Assembly (NCBI RefSeq): GCF_026250525.1
Contig: NZ_CP111043.1
Span: 806,001-870,000 of the forward strand
Length of the DNA stretch: 64,000 nucleotides
Origin: Chondrinema litorale
GTDB lineage: Bacteria > Bacteroidota > Bacteroidia > Cytophagales > Flammeovirgaceae
Direction: 5' to 3'
A program made the translations under genes and the position numbers. Positions 16,903-25,634 of this stretch are shown piece after piece (within the stretch, counting starts at the first letter, position 1; the number at the start of each line of letters is the position of its first letter). Under the pieces are notes generated by a model that saw only the letters and a program-made list of their open reading frames with translations, did no database searches and had not been told where the DNA came from.

Positions 16903-18642
16903 TTATTGGATCACAATCTTGATCAATTCGCTTTTAGTTTCATTACCCAATTTATCTACCGCTCTAACCTGTAACTCTCTTAAACCTTTTTTATCAGTTT
17001 TTAAAGGAGAAGTATAAAGTATTTCTTTCCCCCCATCTAAAGTATAATAGATTTTATCTGTACCTACTAACTCATCTGTAGCGGCTAAATAAAGTTGTGT
17101 ATGAGATGCAAAAACTGGAATTGGCTTATCCTGATCTTTTAAAGTCATAGAGCCTATAGCATCCATACTTAAGTGATAAAATACTTCAGGACCTTTGTTA
17201 TCAACCACTACATAAAATTTATCAGATCTCTTATTGGTCACATTGTCTTCTCCGCTATAATCAACATGCTGTAAACCTTCTGTATCTAGTGTAAATGGAT
17301 TATCGTAAGTAGATCCGGTACCACTATTTACTTGGTAGCTAATTTTTTGAACACCAGACTCGTAATCAGAAGCTTTTAGAATAACCTCTGTTTCACTAGT
17401 GATAAACATAGTATCTCTATCGAAAAACTGTGCACCTTTGTAAGAGTAGCTTAATTTAGGAGCTGTTAAATCAAGGTATAAATTACCCACTTCATTGTCT
17501 GTAGAAGCTTTACCTTTATTTTTTACTTTATCTATTGCATAAAAACTAACTGTACCAGCACCTTGAGGCTTGTCTAATAAAAATGGAGAATCATACTTTG
17601 CATATGTATCACCACTAATAGAGTAATAAATATCTTCTAAACCAGCTTTGTTGTCAATCGCTGATAATTTAATTTTTGTTGAACCTGCAATAAATACTTT
17701 TCCACCTGCAGCGTGTCTTGCACCAATAATTTCTGATCTAACCTTTGGAGCAATTTTATCTAAGTAAAATGAATAAGTTTTCATTGACTCTTCATTCTCT
17801 ACATTATCTTTTGCTTGGTAGCTTAATGTATGTTCACCATCTTGCAGATTGTACATTGTAAGAGATTTACCATAAACAGCCTGAGACGTTTCTTCATACT
17901 TGTAGAAAGTATATTTTACACCTGAAGAATTATCGTTGCTTGACAAGGCAATTACAGATCGTGGAGATAAGATTCCATCTAAGTGATCGCCTGTGATTTC
18001 ATGGCTTGATACTGGAGGAGTAGTATCTACAGTAAATATTTTTGTATTTGGCTCCTCTGGGTTACCAACAGCATCCACTGCATAATAACTAAAAGTATAA
18101 TCACCTTCTTTTCCGAAATCTACTGCAGAAGAATACTCAGTGTAAGCAGCAGTATTTGTTGAAAAATAAGTTTTCTCAACTCCAGATAAATAATCTTTAG
18201 AAGAAAGTGAAGCATTTAACCCCTTGCCATAAAATACTTTACCACTAGAAACAAACTTTGGTGCATCAGAAAAAGACAATGAAGTTGCAGGAGCGTACTT
18301 ATCTCTTTCTACTTCAAACTCCACTTCTAACTGAGGTACAATTGCTTTTTTTGTTTCTGGGTCTACAGCATATCTAGTTCTGATAAAGTTGGTTCCTTCT
18401 GTATCAAAAAAGTAAGGATTCGTGTACTTATCAGCATTTCCTTTTGTAAGCTTTATTAGATCTGATTTTCCATCTGGATCTGTCGAGATGAAAAAATAAA
18501 CAGGGAGATCTGCCTGCCAATAAATTGTTCCCTTATCGTTTTTAACAACCTTCTTTTCATGCTGCAACTGCTCTTGGGCATATAAACTAGTCGAAGCCAA
18601 CATAGCTGTAATTGCAAAAATGATAGTAGTTTTTAATCTCAT
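16903..18642 (-). CDS. secreted protein with five OmpL47/Ig-like repeats
   Basis: A 579-residue protein with a Sec signal peptide (MRLKTTIIFAITAMLASTSL, cleavage near YAQ) and at least five homologous repeats of 89-96 residues starting near residues 114, 206, 295, 391 and 481. Each opens with a DxxxP motif (DKYAPA, DTTPPV, DKIAPK, DLTAPK, DNKGPE) and contains SGV-x-Y and a closing D-x-V-x-N. This is the OmpL47-type bacterial Ig-like arrangement, usually cell-surface and adhesive or cell-wall associated. It has no C-terminal type IX sorting domain or enzyme domain that I can see, so it is probably periplasmic or outer-membrane associated. The precise role is unknown. Confidence 0.8.
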   Translation of the reverse strand: MRLKTTIIFAITAMLASTSLYAQEQLQHEKKVVKNDKGTIYWQADLPVYFFISTDPDGKSDLIKLTKGNADKYTNPYFFDTEGTNFIRTRYAVDPETKKAIVPQLEVEFEVERDKYAPATSLSFSDAPKFVSSGKVFYGKGLNASLSSKDYLSGVEKTYFSTNTAAYTEYSSAVDFGKEGDYTFSYYAVDAVGNPEEPNTKIFTVDTTPPVSSHEITGDHLDGILSPRSVIALSSNDNSSGVKYTFYKYEETSQAVYGKSLTMYNLQDGEHTLSYQAKDNVENEESMKTYSFYLDKIAPKVRSEIIGARHAAGGKVFIAGSTKIKLSAIDNKAGLEDIYYSISGDTYAKYDSPFLLDKPQGAGTVSFYAIDKVKNKGKASTDNEVGNLYLDLTAPKLSYSYKGAQFFDRDTMFITSETEVILKASDYESGVQKISYQVNSGTGSTYDNPFTLDTEGLQHVDYSGEDNVTNKRSDKFYVVVDNKGPEVFYHLSMDAIGSMTLKDQDKPIPVFASHTQLYLAATDELVGTDKIYYTLDGGKEILYTSPLKTDKKGLRELQVRAVDKLGNETKSELIKIVIQ

Positions 18643-20053
18643 TATTATGTATGGGTTATAGCGGTAAATTTTATAGTATTCACGTACCTGTAGGTGCTAT
18701 ATTTCCCTTATATCTTTGTTTAAATACTGCATTAGTCATTTTGCTATATGACATTCTATACAAGAATTAACTTTTCCTTAGTAAAACCAATACTTTTTGC
18801 TTAAAAATGAAGCAAAGTACCTAACATTTAGGTGATGGCCCTACACTTAGAAAATCTTCTTAATACATGTTTAAAATTTCCTTATTTAGCTAGGAAGAAA
18901 TAATGTGCACAAAACATTATTTTGATTTTTTTATCAAATACCTATATTGCTAACGCCCTGATAATGGTAGTTAACAAAGTAATTTATCTAGTTAAGTTCT
19001 TATTTTAAAAGATTATCTACTGATGTAATATTTAATGCAGAGACGAATAATGTTTTCGCTAAAAATTGAAGAAAACTATTGAAATATAGCCGATTTATTG
19101 AGAACCTCTATTAAACTAAGCATTTCATTTACTATACATTTTATCTAAAAAAAGGCTTCGTTAGCCTTATTAAGCATAATTTTCTAAATACCTGAAAGCA
19201 GGCAATCAATTTATAAATGATTATTGAAATTCATCTTGTTTAAGGTTACACTACTGTAAGAAAATATTTGAAATTTAAATCTAATCGTAAAACAGAGAAG
19301 TTATAAATTGCACACTTTTAAATACCATTATAGAGGCATAAAACCTATATTGGTTTTATTAGAAAAACATAAAATGCCATTTATTAATAAAGTTAAACAC
19401 GTCGAGTTTTTAAAATTTCAACCAACGATAGGATACTAATTTATTGGCAATAACTTAACAACCTAAATCACTATTATCACTAAGCTTTAATTTCCTAAAA
19501 AAATTAATTTAGATTAAACAGGATTATACACCTCCGAATTAGGTTCCGAAATTATTATTTAGGGTTTAAAATCTTACATGCATATAATGTTATTCTATAA
19601 AAATGAGGGTGAAATGTAGAGTTGATATATTTTTTATTAGATTTTTTCAGTAAAACCATCTATATTTCAAGGAAAGATTCGATTATTTGATAAAAATTTA
19701 AAAAATATCCCTATTTTTTTAGAATAGACGAATTACATAAAATTCAGCACGAATGAACTGAATTTCACTGCATAATACATAAAATAGGCGTTTCAAAAGA
19801 GATAGAGGCGATTTTACTAGACAAACAACTTTTGTTTTATTCTATTAAAACTTTAATTTAGAGTCTAAATAACGATCGAATTAACAACTTCCTTACCTTA
19901 ACCATACCAAAAGTTTAAAGACTTTACTGTACACTAACAATAAACAGAAGGCCTAAATATTGAGATCATTTTAGATTACCAATTTACTTCCTAGTAACAA
20001 GGGAGTGTCATATTTTTATTGAAGGTATTATTATTCATTTAAAATTGTTAAAA
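18643..20053. other. 1.4-kb gene-free region
   Basis: No reading frame with coding character, RNA gene, repeat family or strong terminator was found. A TATCTTTG at 18709-18716 matches the plus-strand -7 element, but without a -33 partner or a nearby ORF. It is much longer than the other gaps and lies upstream of the Tat-exported aminotransferase gene. It may hold that gene's regulatory region, an unrecognised RNA, or decayed sequence. Confidence 0.6.
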
Positions 20054-21241
20054 ATGTCAACTACTTTATCTAGAAGAGAATGGTTAAGAAAAGGATTATT
20101 CGCTAGTGGCGCTCTTACTTTAGGTGCAGCCCTTCCAATGAATTCAATGGGAGCATCATTAAGAGAAGATTCTAAATATATATACTATAGCAATGGTTTT
20201 AAAGAACTTAAGCGTCCTAAACTTCCAGATTTATCTACGCTTAAAGCAAGATTGTTTTTAAATGAAAACCCTTACGGTCCTTCTCCAAAAGCACTAGAGG
20301 CTCTTGTAAATCAGGCTCCGGGTGGTAATCACTATTCTTGGAATATCTTAGGCGAATTAGTAGAAAAAATCGCTGATCAAGAAGGTGTTAAGCCAAGCAA
20401 TATTATGATGGGTCCAGGTTCTTCTGACCTTCTTGAAAAAACTGCTTTAGTTTCTTTTATGAAAGGTGAAGGTAACATTGTATCTGGTGACCCAGCTTAC
20501 ATGTCTTTAGTAAATGTTTCTAAGTCTTGTGGTGGTGAGTGGAAAGCAGTTAAATTGCTAGATGACTACCAGCACGATTTAAAGAAAATGGAAGCTGCTA
20601 TAGATGCTGATACTAAAATAGTATACATCACAAACCCTAATAACCCAACTGGTACTATTACAAACGACAAAGACCTTTACGATTTTGTAGATAGAGTTTC
20701 TGACAAGGTTATGGTATTTGTTGACGAAGCTTACCTTGAACTTTCAGACAAAGGTCTTAAGTCAAGTATGGTTCCATTAGTAGCTAAAGGTAAAAACGTA
20801 ATTGTTTCTAGAACTTTCTCTAAAATCCACGGTATGGCTGGTATTAGAGTTGGTTACATAGTAGGTCTTGAAGAAACACTTAACGGAATCCAAAAAATCA
20901 CTAGAGGTGGTATGGGTATCAGTGGTCCTTCTATAATGGCAGCTACTGCTAGTATGGATGACAAAGACTTCCTTGAAATGAGCAAAACTAAAATTGCTGA
21001 ATCAAGAAAATTCACTTTCGACCTATTAGAGTCTAAAGGTATTACTTACATGCCTTCTCAAACCAACTTCGTAATGTTCCCGCTAGAAGTTGATGGCGAT
21101 ACTTATCTGCAAAAAATGTACGATGAGAAAGTTGCTGTAAAAGTTTACAAATTCTGGGATAAAACATGGTGCCGTGTAAGTATGGGTACTATGGACGAAA
21201 TGAAAGTATTTGCTGGTGCTCTCGATAAAGCTATCGGATAA
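20054..21241 (+). CDS. Tat-exported PLP aminotransferase (histidinol-phosphate aminotransferase-like)
   Basis: Fold type I aminotransferase of 395 residues. It has ARLFLNENPYGPS near residue 65, GPGSSDLLE, ITNPNNPTG (about 193-200), VDEAYLEL with Asp224, and the PLP lysine Lys257 in SRTFSKIHGMAGIRVGY, all as in the HisC-like family. Unusually, it starts with a twin-arginine signal, STTLSRREWLRKGLF followed by a hydrophobic, Ala-rich stretch ending MGA. It would therefore be folded with PLP in the cytoplasm and exported. Residues 30-60 continue as a spacer. The ATG at 20054 is chosen over a TTG three codons earlier. The substrate is unknown: a HisC role is unlikely for an exported protein. Confidence 0.85.
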   Translation: MSTTLSRREWLRKGLFASGALTLGAALPMNSMGASLREDSKYIYYSNGFKELKRPKLPDLSTLKARLFLNENPYGPSPKALEALVNQAPGGNHYSWNILGELVEKIADQEGVKPSNIMMGPGSSDLLEKTALVSFMKGEGNIVSGDPAYMSLVNVSKSCGGEWKAVKLLDDYQHDLKKMEAAIDADTKIVYITNPNNPTGTITNDKDLYDFVDRVSDKVMVFVDEAYLELSDKGLKSSMVPLVAKGKNVIVSRTFSKIHGMAGIRVGYIVGLEETLNGIQKITRGGMGISGPSIMAATASMDDKDFLEMSKTKIAESRKFTFDLLESKGITYMPSQTNFVMFPLEVDGDTYLQKMYDEKVAVKVYKFWDKTWCRVSMGTMDEMKVFAGALDKAIG

Positions 21242-21280
21242 GCACTAGTTATAGAATATTGAAAATGCTCACTATCAATA

Positions 21281-21312
21281 GGCAGAGATAAGATTATTTA
21301 TCTGTCTCTGCC
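21281..21312 (+). terminator. probable terminator after the aminotransferase gene
   Basis: The arms GGCAGAGA (21281-21288) and TCTCTGCC (21305-21312) pair perfectly over 8 bp with a 16-nt loop. Only TTTG follows, so it is weaker than the others in this window. Confidence 0.5.
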
Positions 21313-21340
21313 TTTGTATTATATAAACACAACCCCTATA

Positions 21341-22471
21341 ATGAATCTCGCACTTCAAAAAACAATCGCATTCCTATTTCTAATACTTTTAGGATTTTTG
21401 TTAAGAAAGAAGTTACCTGCCAAAGAGCAAATTGGAGGCATTAAAATGCTGATTCTAAGTGTTGCTTTGCCTGCTATGATTTTTGTGGCTTTATTAAATA
21501 TTGAAATTGAACTAAGCCTCTTATATCTACCTGTACTTGCCATAGCTTTTAACTTTATAATGGCATTTGCAACTAACTATATGCTTCCGGTTTTTGGCAT
21601 AGAAAAAAACTCTTCTACTAACAGAACACTCACTATGCTCTTGCCTTCTTTGGCTCCGGGACTTTCTTGCTTTCCTTATTTGCTAGAATATCTTGGCGAA
21701 GAAATGTTTGCTTGGGCAGCATTAGCAGATGTTGGAAATAAAATATTTGTTCTTATTGTTTTATACATGCTAGCGATGAGCTGGTTTTATAAAAGACAGT
21801 CAGGAACAGCCAAAGTTTCTAAAAATGAAAAACTTAAATCTTTAATGGTTTCATTGATAGAAGAACCTGTAAATATGGTAATTGTAACAGCCTTATTGTT
21901 ATTAACATTTGGAATTAACTTAGATTCACTACCATATTTCTTACAAAATGCAGCTGGCAGACTAAGTGCTATGATGACGCCACTTATTCTATTATTTATT
22001 GGCTTAGCTGTAAAAGTTGATAAAAGCCAAATTAAAACAATCCTTGGACTTTTAGTATGGAGATCAGGTTTAGCATTTGTAATAAGCGCAGCTTTAATAT
22101 ATGCTTTACCAGAAGCTACTCCTGTAGCAGTTTTAATACTTGCTGTAGCATTTCCTCAAAGTTCAGCTAGCTTTTGGCCATTTGCACACATTTCGGCTAT
22201 TAGCTCACTCGAAGAAAAAAATATGCCTGAAGATGGACATACTTTTGACAGAGACCTTGCTCTTGCAGTATTAGCATTTTCTCTACCATTTTCAACTATG
22301 ATTATACTTGCAATATGCTCTATTGGTGGACCATTCTTCACCTCAGAGTTAAACTTACTAGCTACCGGATTTATCTTCTTAGCTTGTGGAGCTCTTCCGT
22401 TTATTATTACTAAACTGAGAGAGAAATCTAAAGAAGAAGAAGAAAACGAAGTTTCTGTTGTAGCTGAATAA
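21341..22471 (+). CDS. AEC-family (auxin efflux carrier-like) permease
   Basis: A 376-residue, highly hydrophobic protein with about ten predicted membrane segments arranged as in the AEC family: FLFLILLGFLLRKKLP at the N-terminus, a central hydrophilic loop around residues 145-160 (KRQSGTAKVSKNEKL), and a second half beginning IEEPVNMVIVTALLLLTFGI. Family members export organic acids or amino-acid-like anions, and the substrate here cannot be told. The upstream in-frame TTG (21314) lies just behind a terminator stem, so the ATG at 21341 is preferred. A GC-rich terminator follows. No operon partner. Confidence 0.8.
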   Translation: MNLALQKTIAFLFLILLGFLLRKKLPAKEQIGGIKMLILSVALPAMIFVALLNIEIELSLLYLPVLAIAFNFIMAFATNYMLPVFGIEKNSSTNRTLTMLLPSLAPGLSCFPYLLEYLGEEMFAWAALADVGNKIFVLIVLYMLAMSWFYKRQSGTAKVSKNEKLKSLMVSLIEEPVNMVIVTALLLLTFGINLDSLPYFLQNAAGRLSAMMTPLILLFIGLAVKVDKSQIKTILGLLVWRSGLAFVISAALIYALPEATPVAVLILAVAFPQSSASFWPFAHISAISSLEEKNMPEDGHTFDRDLALAVLAFSLPFSTMIILAICSIGGPFFTSELNLLATGFIFLACGALPFIITKLREKSKEEEENEVSVVAE

Positions 22472-22509
22472 TTTGAATTATCCATTTATACAAACATAGA
22501 ACAAACACC

Positions 22510-22540
22510 GTCCCCTGTAAATGCAGGGGACATTTTTTTT
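22510..22540 (+). terminator. terminator of the AEC permease gene
   Basis: Perfect 8-bp GC-rich stem GTCCCCTG / CAGGGGAC (22510-22517 and 22524-22531), 6-nt loop, followed by eight T. Confidence 0.9.
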
Positions 22541-22541
22541 G

Positions 22542-23438
22542 TCAATGGCATAAATTTTCAAAAGCTTTAGCTAATAAGCCATAATCGAATACAAAGCCAT
22601 TTTCGATTAACTTCTCAGGGTAAACCTTTCGACTTTTTAATAGCAATTCTGTTTCTGTACCTATAATAACTGAGCCTAACTCCAACAAAAACCTTGATTG
22701 TGAAAAGCCAATTGGCATATTAAGCGAGCGTCTAAGTCCCTCAGTAAATAAATCATTCTTAACAGGCTCAGGAGAAGTAATATTAATTTCCCCTTCCATA
22801 TTTTCATTTTGTATAATAAAGTCTACTGCTTTACAAAAGTCTTTAATATGAATCCAGCTCATATACTGTTTGCCATTACCTTGCTTACCTCCCATTCCTA
22901 ATTGGCTAAGCCACTTCATTTTTGGAAATGCACCTCCATTTTCACCTAAAACAATTGAAGTTCTCAATGCTACTTTTCTAACTTGACCAATTGATTTATT
23001 GAAAAACTCAGATTCCCAACGCTTACAAATATTCATAGAAAAATCATCACCAATAATTCCATTCTGCTCTGTCATAATCTCATTCTCTGAATGAATATAA
23101 ATGGTAGCACTACTGGAATTTAACCAAACCTTTGGTGGATTTTTACATTGAGACATTGCGATGTTTAAAACCTTAGTACTTTCAATTCGGGAAGAAAGAA
23201 TTTTGTCTCTGTTAGATTGATTATATCGGCAATCGACAGATTTACCAGATAAATTTATGAGTGCATCACTACCTTCTAAAACATCTACCCAATCACCTAT
23301 GCTTTTTCCATCCCAATAAATTTGAGAAGCTTCAGGCTTTCGACTTAATACAATTGTTTCGATTCCTTTATCTCTAAAATATGCAACTAGTGCTTTACCC
23401 AAGAAACCAGATCCACCTGCTATTACTATCTTTCTCAT
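22542..23438 (-). CDS. TIGR01777-family NAD(P)-dependent epimerase/SDR
   Basis: A 298-residue extended SDR with the N-terminal dinucleotide motif IAGGSGFLG (residues 6-14), VLSRKP, the segment ALINLSGKSVDCRYN, and the C-terminal DUF1731-like region typical of this subfamily (SPEPVKNDLFTEGLRRSLN and later LLLKSRKVYPEKL). The catalytic YxxxK of classical SDRs is not obvious, which is usual in TIGR01777. It starts 2 nt after the DCC-family gene stop, so the two are translated from one message. The enzymatic substrate of the family is not established. The GbsR-type regulator and its operators upstream probably control it. Confidence 0.85.
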   Translation of the reverse strand: MRKIVIAGGSGFLGKALVAYFRDKGIETIVLSRKPEASQIYWDGKSIGDWVDVLEGSDALINLSGKSVDCRYNQSNRDKILSSRIESTKVLNIAMSQCKNPPKVWLNSSSATIYIHSENEIMTEQNGIIGDDFSMNICKRWESEFFNKSIGQVRKVALRTSIVLGENGGAFPKMKWLSQLGMGGKQGNGKQYMSWIHIKDFCKAVDFIIQNENMEGEINITSPEPVKNDLFTEGLRRSLNMPIGFSQSRFLLELGSVIIGTETELLLKSRKVYPEKLIENGFVFDYGLLAKAFENLCH

Positions 23439-23440
23439 AA

Positions 23441-24265
23441 CTAAATAAAGATTGTTAGGATGAATACAAGTACTCCCATTCTATATAAAACCCATGATGC
23501 AGAAAGTAATGTAGGAAACTTTTTGAGTTTACATCTTCTTATATGCTCCAGTAACATTAAAGAAACTACAACAAAGAAATACCCTACAAGAACCAATACT
23601 GGTAAAACAACAAAGCTTTGAATAATCAAAACTGGACTTAATAGTAAACCGCCTATAAGTGAAACAGTAGACATGTTACCCAAATATTCTAGAGCCTCAT
23701 TGTTTTTCTTCCTAAAAGCTTTTACAGCTACATATTGCCAAATAATTTGACCAACACAAACCACGATTTCTAAAAACCAAGAGCTCTCCCAACCGAAAAA
23801 GCTATAAATAGATACTGAATACTCATGTAAAACTACACCTGTAAATAGAGCAACTAAAATGATGTAGACCAATCTATATTTAAGATTAAAATCTGGCGTG
23901 CAATCTCTTCCAACTGCTGTATTAGCTGAAGGATAAATTACTTTTCTATTAAATGATATTAGTTTGTATAGCCTAAAGAGAAAAGGATACATAAACTCTG
24001 CTATGGCCTTAAACAACTGACTTTTGTGAGTAGTAATTTTAATGAGTGCATCTAGTCCATATAAAGTTTGATGAGTTTGTGTATCGTGTAATGCTATTTC
24101 ATTTTTAGCTCTATCTAAATCAATATCATTTACAAAAGCTTCATTTGTCTTTTGGTAGGGACTAATTGTGTTATTATCTACAAGATTAAACCTAGTAAAA
24201 CAAGCACCATAAGCTTTACACATAGGGCAATCATTATCAACGAGTAATTTGTTACTTACTAACAT
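23441..24265 (-). CDS. DCC-family thiol-disulfide oxidoreductase-like protein with membrane domain
   Basis: A 274-residue protein in two parts. Residues 1-110 resemble the DCC1-like (DUF393) domain: VDNDCPMCKAYG with Cys13-x-x-Cys16, and LYGLDALIKI. Residues 125-274 contain four to five hydrophobic segments (YIILVALFTGVVL, LIGGLLLSPVLIIQSFVVL, VLVLVGYFFVVVSLML). The C-x-x-C suggests redox chemistry at the cytoplasmic face, but no substrate is known. It precedes the TIGR01777 epimerase by 2 nt and follows the regulator with a palindromic operator in between, so it can be transcribed both from the regulator promoter and from its own. Confidence 0.75.
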   Translation of the reverse strand: MLVSNKLLVDNDCPMCKAYGACFTRFNLVDNNTISPYQKTNEAFVNDIDLDRAKNEIALHDTQTHQTLYGLDALIKITTHKSQLFKAIAEFMYPFLFRLYKLISFNRKVIYPSANTAVGRDCTPDFNLKYRLVYIILVALFTGVVLHEYSVSIYSFFGWESSWFLEIVVCVGQIIWQYVAVKAFRKKNNEALEYLGNMSTVSLIGGLLLSPVLIIQSFVVLPVLVLVGYFFVVVSLMLLEHIRRCKLKKFPTLLSASWVLYRMGVLVFILTIFI

Positions 24266-24269
24266 TTTT

Positions 24270-24295
24270 AAACTTTTAGAAATTATTGAAAGTTT
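24270..24295. promoter_or_regulatory. operator 2: imperfect 26-bp palindrome before the DCC gene
   Basis: The right half TTATTGAAAGTTT (24283-24295) is identical to that of operator 1 at 24872-24897. The left half AAACTTTTAGAAA differs at a few inner positions. It sits 5 nt upstream of the DCC gene start, in the 66-nt gap after the regulator gene. Confidence 0.65.
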
Positions 24296-24331
24296 GTAAT
24301 AAAAAAAACAGGCACTAGCCTATTTTTTACT

Positions 24332-24844
24332 TCAGTTATTCTGAAACATCTGAATCACTTTTTTAAAGAACATATTATCATTCAGCCTTATCATAAGTTC
24401 TGAGAGCTGATCCATTTGAGAAATAAACTCATCTAGAGATTTTACCATTTCTTTAAAATGTAATACCTCTTCATCATCCCCTTCTAATGATTCATTTTTT
24501 AAAGAAATTAATAAATCTTGTACAGGTTGTAGCTCTCTCCTCTTGCGTTCTTGCATAATATTTTTTGATATCTCCCAAATATTATGGCTAGCAGCAAAAA
24601 ACTCTTTTCTCTCACCCAACTTGTTTTGCTTACTTACTAGCTTCCAATTAATTAGCTCTCTCAAGTTTATATTTACATTCCCTCTCGATAATTGGATAGC
24701 TTCCATTATTTCCTCTGTACTTAATTCGTTCTTATTCGATAGAAGTAATGCATGAATCTGCGCCATCGATCTTGGTATTCCCCACGAAGAACCTAATGCT
24801 CCCCATGTTTGTACAAATTCCATTTTAGCTTTATCTAATTCCAT
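24332..24844 (-). CDS. GbsR/MarR-family transcriptional regulator
   Basis: A 170-residue DNA-binding protein. The N-terminal winged helix reads WGALGSSWGIPRSMAQIHALLL (GbsR-type signature), then ELSTEEIMEAIQLSRGNVNINLRELINWKLV (recognition helix) and the wing residues KQNKLGERKEFF. The C-terminal half is helical, probably the dimerisation region. GbsR-type proteins usually repress adjacent genes and respond to a small ligand. Identical 13-nt half-sites occur immediately upstream of this gene and between it and the DCC gene, strongly suggesting autoregulation and control of the DCC-TIGR01777 genes downstream. The ligand is unknown. Confidence 0.88.
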   Translation of the reverse strand: MELDKAKMEFVQTWGALGSSWGIPRSMAQIHALLLSNKNELSTEEIMEAIQLSRGNVNINLRELINWKLVSKQNKLGERKEFFAASHNIWEISKNIMQERKRRELQPVQDLLISLKNESLEGDDEEVLHFKEMVKSLDEFISQMDQLSELMIRLNDNMFFKKVIQMFQNN

Positions 24845-24871
24845 AAACGTAAAGGTAGCAACAAAGTTTTT

Positions 24872-24897
24872 AAACTTTCAATAATTATTGAAAGTTT
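24872..24897. promoter_or_regulatory. operator 1: perfect 26-bp palindrome before the regulator gene
   Basis: The half-site AAACTTTCAATAA (24872-24884) is followed directly by its exact inverse complement. It begins 28 nt upstream of the regulator ATG. A near-match to the -7 element (AAACTTTG, minus strand, 24869-24862) lies between it and the gene, so bound protein would block the promoter. Confidence 0.75.
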
Positions 24898-25223
24898 GTG
24901 AATTCACCCTAAAAAAAGTAATGCAAATAATTTATTTTTCTAACAATAATGTCTTTTTGGAGCGTTTGAAAACTGAAAATTCACCTAAGGTGAGAATAAA
25001 CTAAATTACTTTTTGAGCTATTATTTTTTTTATAGCCACCTGATATAACTGACAAATCTAATTTCATCCTGAGAATTTATTTGAGTTTCAATTCTTCATG
25101 GATTTGGTTTAATGTGTGCATATTTTCTTACAGATGTAAGATTTATTGAGTTTGAAAAACAAATAAATGTTAGGGATTAAGCTTGATTAACAGCATATTT
25201 TAACGCAGAGCATTTATAGCTTA

Positions 25224-25231
25224 TACATTTG
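25224..25231 (+). promoter_or_regulatory. candidate promoter of the 53-residue membrane protein gene
   Basis: TACATTTG is an exact TAnnTTTG match about 110 nt upstream of the small ORF at 25344. A TTTT run lies about 22 nt further upstream. Apart from this and a short TCACCT-A-AGGTGA palindrome at 24981-24993, I see nothing in the 24898-25343 gap. Confidence 0.35.
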
Positions 25232-25343
25232 AACAACACAGAAAAGAATAATGATGTAATATTTTTTATTCTTTTTTAACCAGAACAAATCAAAACAACG
25301 ATTTAGTCAGTATTTATCACAAAAAAATTAAACACAAAATACT

Positions 25344-25505
25344 ATGGAACAGAATACTCAAGTAAAAGAAAAAAACAAAAAGCAACTAGGTATTGAACCT
25401 GCTATTTCAAGAAAGTACGATACGCTTATCTCAGGAATGATTGTAGTAGGTGCATTATTATTAGTTGGTCTTGTATTGTTAAACACTGAATTTACTCTAT
25501 GGTAA
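25344..25505 (+). CDS. 53-residue small membrane protein
   Basis: ATG-started ORF preceded by an A-rich stretch. A charged cytoplasmic-type N-terminus (MEQNTQVKEKNKKQLGIEP, then AISRKYD) is followed by one hydrophobic span, TLISGMIVVGALLLVGLVLL, and a short tail NTEFTLW. The topology is single-pass, probably N-in. It stands alone between the GbsR operon and ruvC, with a candidate promoter upstream and a hairpin downstream, which supports it being a real small gene. No family recognised. Confidence 0.65.
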   Translation: MEQNTQVKEKNKKQLGIEPAISRKYDTLISGMIVVGALLLVGLVLLNTEFTLW

Positions 25506-25603
25506 AATCTTTACTTATTTTTTAAACTAATCACCAGTATTTGAGATGGGAATCGCTATACTCAAATGAGTATAAAGGAATGTACTGGAATATAATTTTT
25601 TGA

Positions 25604-25634
25604 AAGACCTGCTTAAAAGCAGGTCTTACTTTTT
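25604..25634 (+). terminator. terminator of the small membrane protein gene
   Basis: Perfect 11-bp stem AAGACCTGCTT / AAGCAGGTCTT (25604-25614 and 25617-25627) followed by ACTTTTTT on the plus strand. It overlaps the stop codon of the convergent ruvC. Confidence 0.65.

Noticed and set aside
24981..24993. Short palindrome TCACCT-A-AGGTGA upstream of the GbsR operator region
   Set aside because: It stands alone, is not repeated near a promoter, and such 13-nt symmetry can arise by chance.
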